From: JAFASC01 sp036265935
GTDB taxonomy: Bacteria; Pseudomonadota; Alphaproteobacteria; Rhizobiales; Beijerinckiaceae
Reading direction: 5' to 3'
DNA length: 19,063 nucleotides
Assembly (NCBI GenBank): GCA_036265935.1
Contig: DATAOB010000120.1
Location: 1 to 19,063 of the forward strand
Of the stretch, positions 1-5,742 are shown piece after piece; the stretch's first letter is position 1, and the number at the start of each line of letters is the position of its first letter. The translations under genes were made by a program, and so were the position numbers. The notes under the pieces were generated by a model that worked only from the letters and a program-made list of their open reading frames with translations, was not told the origin of the DNA and ran no database searches.

Positions 1-231
1 ATGCGCGAAATAGCGCCTTTCGCCAAAAGCAAGTTCAGGGTGGCAAATCCCATTTACGGGCACACACTCGCTCCCAATTTCTCCGGCGAGGATGTCTGGG
101 GGGTTCATCACGACCAAAATCTTCACGAACTCGCTCGCATCCTCGCCGACGAAATTGGGAGCGAGCGTGTGCCCGTAAATGGGATTTGCCACCCTGAACT
201 TGCTTTTGGCGAAAGGCGCTATTTCGCGCAT
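1..231. repeat. 94-bp near-perfect inverted repeat with 43-bp spacer
   Basis: Bases 1-94 reappear as reverse complement at 138-231 with three mismatches that I count (within cacacactcg near base 66, and at bases 82-83). The spacer 95-137 is not palindromic and encodes FITTKIFTNSL of the surrounding gene. The left arm starts exactly at base 1, so its true outer limit cannot be seen. The right arm interrupts the SGNH gene between the codons for TNSL and ADSM, where the family normally has only a Gly-Phe pair. A fold-back (chimeric) molecule at a sequence end is the simplest explanation; a genuine inverted duplication is the alternative. Confidence 0.93.
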
Positions 232-973
232 CGCGGACTCGATGGCAATGGCGGGCCGCTTCGACGAAGTGCCGTTGCGCTCCGACCGCAAGCGAGTGCT
301 GTTCATGGGCGACTCGTTCACCGAGGCGCTCGGCGTTGCCTACGAAGAGAGTTTCGTCGGGCGCTTCGCCGCGGCTTTTCCGCAGCTCGAAGTGCTGAAT
401 GGCGGCGTCAGCGGTTACGCGCCGTCGGTCTATTATGCCAAGACGAAATATCTCATCGAAATGGGATTACAAACGGACGAGGTCATCGTCTACATCGACA
501 TTTCCGATATCCAGGAGGAGGCGACCACCTACCGCACCGGCAAGGACGGCAAGCCGTCCTGACCTTGCCCGGGCAGGTCTACGGAAAGGACTTCGCGCGT
601 GGCGCCTGGACCTACGAGTCGAACCTTCCGTGCTACGACGGCTTGGGCGTGGAGGGTGGAATCGCCCGGGCAAAGGCGGAGATGGGACAAGCTCTACGCG
701 CTGCTTTCCGAGCGCCACATTCCTCTGTCGGTCGGCGTCTATCCCTGGCCGCAACAGCTGCTCTACGACAGTGAAAACTCTCGCCAGGTGATGATTTGGC
801 GCGATTGGTGCGAGAATAAATGCGGGCTTTTCTTCAATCACTTTTCGGCTTTATTCGAGTACAAGCGCCGCCATCCGGACTTTCTGCGCGATCTGTTCAT
901 CTGGGGGGATTCTCATTACACCGCGCGCGGCAACGAGACGATCGCGCGCGATCTCATCGCGCAATACCGGTAG
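1..973 (+). pseudogene. SGNH/GDSL hydrolase-family protein, 5'-partial and frame-broken
   Basis: The pieces of one SGNH-hydrolase-like protein are spread over two frames. Codons 1-33 (frame 1) read ...RVANPIYGHTLAPNF...DVWG; frame 2 continues from base 95 with FITTKIFTNSL, a stretch typical of this family upstream of the catalytic block. Frame 2 resumes after base 232 with the block I motif FMGDSFTEALG (nucleophile Ser), then GGVSGYAPS (block II). Bases about 555-680 make sense only in frame 1 (LPGQVYGKDFARGAWTYES), then frame 2 again to the stop at 971-973, with the block V-like motif GDSHYTARGNE. A frame-2 stop (176-178) lies in the inverted copy at 138-231, and another (560-562) lies at the second frame change. 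The family usually acts on the cell surface or on exopolysaccharide; the substrate cannot be told. Either a decayed gene or a sequencing/assembly error at a sequence end. The N-terminus lies outside the window. Confidence 0.75.
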
Positions 974-992
974 CGAGCGCCGGCGCAACCGC

Positions 993-1286
993 CTAACGCC
1001 GCCCCTTCCCGGCGCGGCGATTGCCGTCGCCCCTGGCTTCGTCCTCGCACATATAGGCGCCCTCCCCCGCGCGGCCGTAGCCCGCGTCGCCCTTCGCATA
1101 ATAGACGCGCTCGGACGCAACGACCCACACGATCGCCCTGCCACCACAATGGCGCTTCGCCTCGGCCTCGGTCGCAAAATCGTTGCGCGACGTGATCCCG
1201 CTCATCGGCGGCGTGATCGGCTGTGCCATAGCAGCCTCGCAAATGACAATGGCCGCGCCGATTGCGGCGAGGAAATAGCGCATCAT
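993..1286 (-). CDS. Small secreted protein of unknown function (97 aa)
   Basis: The start chosen is the ATG at 1284-1286; a second Met follows directly, and the reading frame upstream is only a shadow of the regulator gene next door. Residues 1-22 form a signal peptide (MMRYFLAAIGAAIVICEAAMA, cleavage after AMA). The mature part has the pattern F-ATEAEAKRHCGG-AIVWV (Cys47) and later GAYMCEDEA (Cys80), followed by a basic tail. I recall similar short exported proteins in Hyphomicrobiales with one Cys in an 'EAxxHC' helix, a VWV strand and a second Cys near the end, suggesting a small disulfide-linked periplasmic domain. No function is known to me. It lies 35 bp downstream of the Crp-like gene on the same strand and could be co-transcribed with it. 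Confidence 0.75.
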   Translation of the reverse strand: MMRYFLAAIGAAIVICEAAMAQPITPPMSGITSRNDFATEAEAKRHCGGRAIVWVVASERVYYAKGDAGYGRAGEGAYMCEDEARGDGNRRAGKGRR

Positions 1287-1321
1287 TGCGCCGCTCCAAA
1301 CGCGCCCGCCTCGCCGCAAGC

Positions 1322-2065
1322 TCATTCCGCCGCGATGCCGCCCGTCTGCATGTGCAGATAACCCGACTCGAACATCGCGGCTTCTTGCAGCGCGCCGAAA
1401 TCGGGGATCTTGCACACGCCGCGCTCCCACACGATCAGCCGGTCGGCGCGCATCTGCTGAATGCTGCGGTTGACATGCACGGTCGATAAACCCGTCGCGT
1501 CGGCGATTTCGGTCTGCGTCACCGGGCAGTCGAAGCTCGTGCCGTTGGTCAGCCCGACGGCGCGCAGCCGCACGTAGAGCTCGCAGATGAGATGGGCGAT
1601 ACGCGTGTAGGCATCGCGGCTGCCGACATTGGAAATCCATTCGCGGAAGATCGCGGCGTCGATCAGCGTGACGCGCCAGAGCCGCTCCGCGACCGTCGGC
1701 TGCTGATGAATGAGCTCGCGCAATGGCTCGTGGGCAATGAACCCGACCTTGTTCGGCGTGATCGCACCGAGCGAATGGTCCATTGTCTGCAGAAACAGGC
1801 TCTGCAGATCGGGAATGTCGCCGGCCACGTGAAACGACAGGATCTGGCGCTCGCCGTCCGGCAGCATCTTGTAGCGGCACTGGAAGCCCTCAATGACGAG
1901 GCAGCATTGCGTCGGCCGGTCGCCCTCGCGCACGATGTCGGTATCGGCGCGGACGTCCTTGATGCTGATCGGCAGGCGCAGAATCGCGTCCTTCTCATCC
2001 CGCGCGAGAGGCGTCGTATCGACTTCCAGCCTTCGGATGAGCCGGTTCAGAGCAGCCTCGGCCAT
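1322..2065 (-). CDS. Crp/Fnr family transcriptional regulator
   Basis: A 247-aa cytoplasmic DNA-binding regulator. Residues about 20-135 form the cyclic-nucleotide-binding-like beta-roll (IVREGDRPTQCCLVIEG, then GERQILSFHVAGDIPD). Residues about 150-225 form the HTH_Crp domain with recognition-helix region QTEIADATGLSTVHVNRSIQ (184-203). No N-terminal cluster of four Cys is present, so it is not an iron-sulfur FNR; GERQILSFHVAGD resembles the Crp-like regulators abundant in Bradyrhizobium and Methylobacterium, which often do not bind cAMP detectably. The start ATG at 2063-2065 gives the usual length. It diverges from the receiver gene at 2239 across 173 bp. A cAMP-producing cyclase gene lies 3.7 kb away, but nothing in the sequence proves a link. 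Confidence 0.92.
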   Translation of the reverse strand: MAEAALNRLIRRLEVDTTPLARDEKDAILRLPISIKDVRADTDIVREGDRPTQCCLVIEGFQCRYKMLPDGERQILSFHVAGDIPDLQSLFLQTMDHSLGAITPNKVGFIAHEPLRELIHQQPTVAERLWRVTLIDAAIFREWISNVGSRDAYTRIAHLICELYVRLRAVGLTNGTSFDCPVTQTEIADATGLSTVHVNRSIQQMRADRLIVWERGVCKIPDFGALQEAAMFESGYLHMQTGGIAAE

Positions 2066-2238
2066 TTCGTCGCGTTACTCCCGGGGCGAGCGCCCGCGCC
2101 CCATCTTATCACCTCAGCTTTACTGCGTCCGAGATGTTCGGAACCCCTTATCACAACAAACCAGCGCGGCTCCGGGTGCGCTCAGCCCGAACTTCGCAGC
2201 GCCGCGTGCGTTGCCATAGACAAGGCACGGCACAGACA

Positions 2239-2616
2239 ATGCTGGACAAAGCCAAGTCCCTCGCCGCCACGTCCCTCGCCGCCAAGTCCTTCGCTACGAA
2301 GTCCCTCGCCGGCCGGCGCGTCCTCCTCGTCCGCACCTTCGAGGCGAGCGGCGCGGAGGTGATCGGCCCGGCCGGCTCGCTGGAGGACGCTCTCGCGCTC
2401 GTCTACAACAATTCACATATCGACGCCGCCGTCCTCGACATTAACCTTCACGGCGAGATGGTCTATCCCGTCGCCGACGAGCTCGCCGGCCGCGGCGTGC
2501 CTTTTGTTTTTGCCAGCGGCTACGACAAGAGCGCCGTTCCGGAGCGCTATTCCCGCATCAAGCACTGCGAGAAGCCCGTCCCGCCGGAGGCGATCGCCGC
2601 CGCGCTTTACGGCTGA
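2239..2616 (+). CDS. Response-regulator receiver domain protein, acidic pocket missing
   Basis: A 125-aa single-domain receiver relative. After a repetitive N-terminus (residues 6-25) come GRRVLLV (beta 1), GAEVIGPAGSLEDALAL, then DAAVLDINLHGEMVYPVADEL with the phospho-acceptor Asp, VPFVFASGYDKSAVPERY, and the conserved Lys in HCEKP. This pattern matches the small receivers that accompany HWE kinases in Hyphomicrobiales. The odd point is after beta 1: VLLV is followed at once by RTFEASGAEV, whereas the family has an acidic pair (EDE) and about a dozen helix 1 residues there. The Mg-binding acidic residues are therefore absent, so phosphorylation would be impaired. The start at 2239 was chosen because upstream residues in frame are not receiver-like. 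The kinase fusion gene follows 123 bp later on the same strand. Confidence 0.8.
   Translation: MLDKAKSLAATSLAAKSFATKSLAGRRVLLVRTFEASGAEVIGPAGSLEDALALVYNNSHIDAAVLDINLHGEMVYPVADELAGRGVPFVFASGYDKSAVPERYSRIKHCEKPVPPEAIAAALYG
2254..2313 (+). repeat. Four tandem 15-bp units in the receiver gene
   Basis: Four consecutive 15-base units start at 2254, 2269, 2284 and 2299, close to the pattern aagtccctcgccgcc. The third unit is the most diverged. They encode K/T-S-L/F-A-A/T pentapeptides at the N-terminus of the receiver protein, outside the fold. The unit length is a multiple of three, so copy-number changes would keep the frame. Confidence 0.9.
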
Positions 2617-2741
2617 GGTTGCGGCCTTCCCTCGGCGAGCTCGAGCGCGATCCGCTCCAGGATCATGCGGCAGTGGATTTGCATTTGCTCCAGAGTGTCA
2701 CGCAGCAGACCGAGAAAACGCCTGCTTTCGGGCGGTGTCAT
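2607..2741 (-). CDS. Possible small protein (44 aa)
   Basis: An open frame begins at the ATG at 2739-2741 (an in-frame ATG at 2751-2753 would add four residues; a TGA lies just upstream) and ends at the stop at 2607-2609. The product starts MTPPESRRFLGLLRDTLEQM and continues as a charged amphipathic helix ending in AEGRPQPQP. It fills the space between the receiver and kinase genes, has a plausible codon pattern and resembles short helical proteins I have seen in Hyphomicrobiales genomes, but I cannot name a family. Its last 10 bases overlap the end of the receiver gene, and its start codon overlaps that of the kinase gene in the six bases TCATGA. No clear ribosome binding site is visible. 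Could be a chance ORF. Confidence 0.35.
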   Translation of the reverse strand: MTPPESRRFLGLLRDTLEQMQIHCRMILERIALELAEGRPQPQP

Positions 2742-5157
2742 GACCCGGCGCATTCAGGTGACGCAAGCCGAAAGCATCGGCGACTATATCGATTTGCTTC
2801 GCACCGACGCGAATGAGGTGCAGAACCTCTTTAACGACCTGCTGATCGGAGTCACGCAATTCTTCCGCGATGCCCGAGAATTCGAGGCACTCGAAAAGCA
2901 CGTCATCCCAAAGCTGTTCGAAGGCAAGACATCCGGCGATCAGTTGCGCATTTGGACTCTCGGCTGCGCCACCGGCGAGGAAGCCTACTCGATTGCCATC
3001 CTGCTGCGTGAGCACATGGAGCGGTTCGGCACCGAGCCGCATGTGCAGATATTCGCGACCGACATCGATGGCCGTGCGCTCGCCACGGCGCGCGTCGGCC
3101 GCTACATGGCGTCGATCGTCGATGATGTTTCGCCGGCGCGGCTCGCGCGCTGGTTCGTCAAGGAGGGCAACACCTACGCGATCGCCAAGGAGCTGCGCGA
3201 AATGTGCATCTTCTCGGCGCATAATGTCATTCGCGACGCGCCGTTCTCGCGGCTCGATCTCATCTCCTGCCGTGATCTGCTCATCTATCTGAACACGGAG
3301 CTGCAAGATCGCGTCATTCCGCTGTTCCACTTCGCTCTGCGGCCCGATGGTTATCTCTTCCTCGGCAATGCCGAGAACGTCACCCGGCATCCGAAGCTGT
3401 TCGAGCCGGTCGAGCGCCGCTCACGCCTTTTCCGCCGCCGTGAGACCGGCACGCGGGTGCTGCCCGACTTTCCGATCACGTCTGCTCCGCGCCGTGCGGC
3501 GGGCAGTCTGGAGCCCGCGCCTCTGCGCTCCGGCTCCGATCTCGGTCTGACCCGCCGCGCCGAGCGCATCGCCGAGCGCTACGCGCCGGCCTATGTCATC
3601 ACCGACGAGAACTTTAAGGTCCTGCACTTCTCCGGCCGCACGGGCCGCTATCTCGAGCCGAGCCCTGGCCTCGCCAGTCTCGATCTCTTCGCTTTGCTCC
3701 ACCGCGATTTGCGACTCGATATGCGCGCCGCGGTCATGAAAGCGGCCGAAACCGGCGATCCCGTGCGCGTCGACAATCTGAAGCTCGGGACGAACGACGA
3801 TCAGATTGTGGTCGACATCGTCGTCGAGCCTCTGCCGGATCCAAATGGCGGCGCCAAGAACTTCGTCATTGTCTTCAAGGATGGCCCGCTTCACGCCACG
3901 CTTGCCGAGCATCCATCCGGCATATCGCAGCTGCGCGACGAGCATGTCGGGCGGCTCGAAAGCGAGCTCGGCATCACACGTGAGCGCCTGCAATCGACTA
4001 TCGAGGAATTGGAGAGCACGAACGAGGAGCTCAAATCCTCGAATGAGGAATACCAGTCGCTGAATGAGGAGCTGCAATCGGCCAACGACGAGCTGGAAAC
4101 CTCGAAGGAAGAGCTGCAATCGGTCAACGAAGAGCTGACGACGGTGAACGGCGAGCTTGCCCACCGCGTCCAGGAATTGACGCGTGCGACGAGCGATTTG
4201 AAGAATTTCCTCGAAAGCACACAAATCGCAACCGTGTTTCTCGATAACGAACTCAAGGTGATGAACTTCACCCCGGCGCTGACGGAAATCTTCCACCTCG
4301 TCGAGACCGACATCGGCCGGCCGATCGCCCATATCAAAGCCCGCATTCCCCTCGAGGAATTGCAGGAGGACGTGCGCCGCGTGCTGCGCACGCTATCGAG
4401 CATCGAGCGCACGCTCGACGATCCCGTCACCAAGGCGCGCTATATCGTGCGCGTCCTGCCTTATCGCAGCGTCGACAATTTCATCGCCGGTTTGGTGGTG
4501 ACGTTCGTTGACGTGACCGCGCTGACTCGCGCCCAGGAACGCCACAAGCTTCTGCTCGCCGAATTGCAGCATCGCGTGCGCAACACGCTTGCGGTCGTGC
4601 GCGCGATCGCCCGCCGCACGGGGGAATCGAGCACGAGCGTCGACGATTACGCCATGCATCTCGAAGGGCGGCTCGCCGCTTTCGGCCGCGTGCAGGCGGC
4701 GGTGACGCGCGATCCGGGCGTCGCCGTCAACCTGGCGACGCTCGTTGCGGAAGAACTGCTTGCGCATGCCGCACACGAGGGCGAGCAGGCGACGATTTCC
4801 GGACCGCCGATCCATCTGCGGCCGAAAGCAGCGGAGACGTTCGCACTTGCCGTGCACGAGCTTGCCACCAATGCCGTAAAATACGGCGCGCTGTCAAAAT
4901 CCGACGGGCGCGTGCGGATTGGCTGGAAAATCAACGAGGCGAACGGCGCCTCCAGTCTCACCTTCCACTGGGCGGAAAGCGGCGGTCCGAAAGGGAATGG
5001 CGCGCCGAGGCGCCGCGGCTTCGGCACCGAGCTGCTCGAGCAAACGCTGAGCTATGAATTGAAGGCGCAGACCTTGCTCGATTTCGCTAAGGACGGGCTG
5101 ACCTGCACGATCGAGCTGCCGCTGACCGAGCGAGTCGCCGTCGAGCCGCCGCAGTAA
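2740..5157 (+). CDS. CheR methyltransferase - PAS - coiled coil - PAS - HWE histidine kinase fusion, N-terminally truncated
   Basis: 805 aa if started at the ATG at 2740. Residues about 25-235 are the CheR SAM-dependent methyltransferase fold (LGCATGEEAYS at 74-84; CRDLLIYL near 177). Residues about 275-380 are PAS-like. Residues 426-474 are seven heptads of S/T-x-N-E/D-E-L-x, a signalling coiled coil. About 490-595 is a second PAS. From 603 on is an HWE kinase: ELQHRVRN with phospho-acceptor His611, N-box HELATNAVKYG with Asn711, and the family-defining Trp744-x-Glu746. Homologues usually begin with a CheB methylesterase domain and a complete CheR N-terminal helical domain; both are missing. 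Homology starts near residue 3 (RRIQVTQAE), and the frame upstream (from 2665) reads nothing CheR-like. No membrane segment, so probably cytoplasmic. The kinase half looks complete. The likely output is phosphotransfer to a receiver protein; the adjacent receiver lacks its acidic pocket. Confidence 0.88.
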   Translation: MTRRIQVTQAESIGDYIDLLRTDANEVQNLFNDLLIGVTQFFRDAREFEALEKHVIPKLFEGKTSGDQLRIWTLGCATGEEAYSIAILLREHMERFGTEPHVQIFATDIDGRALATARVGRYMASIVDDVSPARLARWFVKEGNTYAIAKELREMCIFSAHNVIRDAPFSRLDLISCRDLLIYLNTELQDRVIPLFHFALRPDGYLFLGNAENVTRHPKLFEPVERRSRLFRRRETGTRVLPDFPITSAPRRAAGSLEPAPLRSGSDLGLTRRAERIAERYAPAYVITDENFKVLHFSGRTGRYLEPSPGLASLDLFALLHRDLRLDMRAAVMKAAETGDPVRVDNLKLGTNDDQIVVDIVVEPLPDPNGGAKNFVIVFKDGPLHATLAEHPSGISQLRDEHVGRLESELGITRERLQSTIEELESTNEELKSSNEEYQSLNEELQSANDELETSKEELQSVNEELTTVNGELAHRVQELTRATSDLKNFLESTQIATVFLDNELKVMNFTPALTEIFHLVETDIGRPIAHIKARIPLEELQEDVRRVLRTLSSIERTLDDPVTKARYIVRVLPYRSVDNFIAGLVVTFVDVTALTRAQERHKLLLAELQHRVRNTLAVVRAIARRTGESSTSVDDYAMHLEGRLAAFGRVQAAVTRDPGVAVNLATLVAEELLAHAAHEGEQATISGPPIHLRPKAAETFALAVHELATNAVKYGALSKSDGRVRIGWKINEANGASSLTFHWAESGGPKGNGAPRRRGFGTELLEQTLSYELKAQTLLDFAKDGLTCTIELPLTERVAVEPPQ
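4015..4161 (+). repeat. Seven 21-base heptad-encoding units in the kinase gene
   Basis: Seven consecutive 7-codon units, each of the form S/T-x-N/K-E/D/G-E-L/Y-x, run without interruption between the two PAS regions. The DNA units are diverged from one another but keep the 21-base period. They encode a long parallel coiled coil of the kind that passes signals in CheB/CheR-PAS-kinase fusions. Confidence 0.85.
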
Positions 5158-5223
5158 GGGGAAGCGCACCGCCCGTGCTATAGTCCCGCCGCAACCTTGG
5201 CGCTTGGACGAGGGAGGCGGCCA

Positions 5224-5742
5224 ATGTTCCGGACTGTTTTTGGGCTCGGCGCGACGTTCGGCATGTACGCGCTCGTGGCGCTCGTGCCGCTCGTGCCGGC
5301 GCAGGCGCAATCGCCCGCCGGCTGCAAGGTCGAGGCGCTGAGCGATCCGCCACGCCAGGTGCTGCGCTGTGGCAGCGGCCTCAACATCGAGGCGGAGAGG
5401 GACGCGAAATACCGGGTCGTCGACAAGAACAAGGTGGAGGTGAGCGCCGGCGCGGTGCTGATCGATGTTCCGCCCGGCCGGCGCGGCGGTTTCCAGGTGC
5501 TCACCCCGCATGCCATCGCCTCGGTGCGCGGCACGCGGTACGTCGTGGACGTGAAGGTTGAGAAGGAGGAGACCGACGTCTTCGTCGCGCGCGGCAACGT
5601 CGGCGTTCGCAACCGCAGCACTTCGGAATCCACGACTTTGGGACCCGGCGAAGGCTCTGACGTCGTCCCCGGCAAGCCGCTCGACGCCCATGTCTGGGCG
5701 GCAGAACGCGTGCAAAAACTGATGGCTCGCTTCGGCCGCTGA
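5224..5742 (+). CDS. FecR-like domain periplasmic protein
   Basis: 172 aa. The ATG at 5224 is preceded by a ribosome binding site (gggagg, ending about 8 bases upstream), favouring it over the in-frame ATG at 5197. A hydrophobic signal peptide ends about residue 28 (VPAQAQ). The FecR-like beta domain covers about 65-150, with the typical TPHAIASVRGTRYVVDV (94-110) and GNVGVRNRS. There is no anti-sigma N-terminal domain, so this is a free periplasmic FecR-domain protein, not a sigma regulator like E. coli FecR. Two Cys (34, 49) sit before the domain. Its stop overlaps the start of the CHASE2 cyclase gene by one base, and such pairs are recurrent in alphaproteobacteria; it may therefore bind or modulate the periplasmic CHASE2 sensor (inference). 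A TATAGT-like -10 at 5179-5184 has no matching -35. Confidence 0.85.
   Translation: MFRTVFGLGATFGMYALVALVPLVPAQAQSPAGCKVEALSDPPRQVLRCGSGLNIEAERDAKYRVVDKNKVEVSAGAVLIDVPPGRRGGFQVLTPHAIASVRGTRYVVDVKVEKEETDVFVARGNVGVRNRSTSESTTLGPGEGSDVVPGKPLDAHVWAAERVQKLMARFGR

Noticed and set aside
993..1880. 295-aa minus-strand open frame
   Set aside because: Only the last 97 residues are protein-like (signal peptide onward); the rest is a shadow of the Crp/Fnr gene in another frame.
2139..2165. GGAAC resembling the -35 of an EcfG stress promoter upstream of the receiver gene
   Set aside because: No CGTT-like -10 lies at the required 16-17 base spacing.
2665..2739. Upstream extension of the CheR-kinase frame to the ATG at 2665
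   Set aside because: The extra 25 residues (rich in Cys, Arg and Ser) do not resemble a CheR N-terminal domain; the ATG at 2740 fits where homology starts.
3421..4332. Long minus-strand frame opposite the kinase gene
   Set aside because: It is the mirror of the heptad region and GC-rich coding frame; no independent protein features or start signal.
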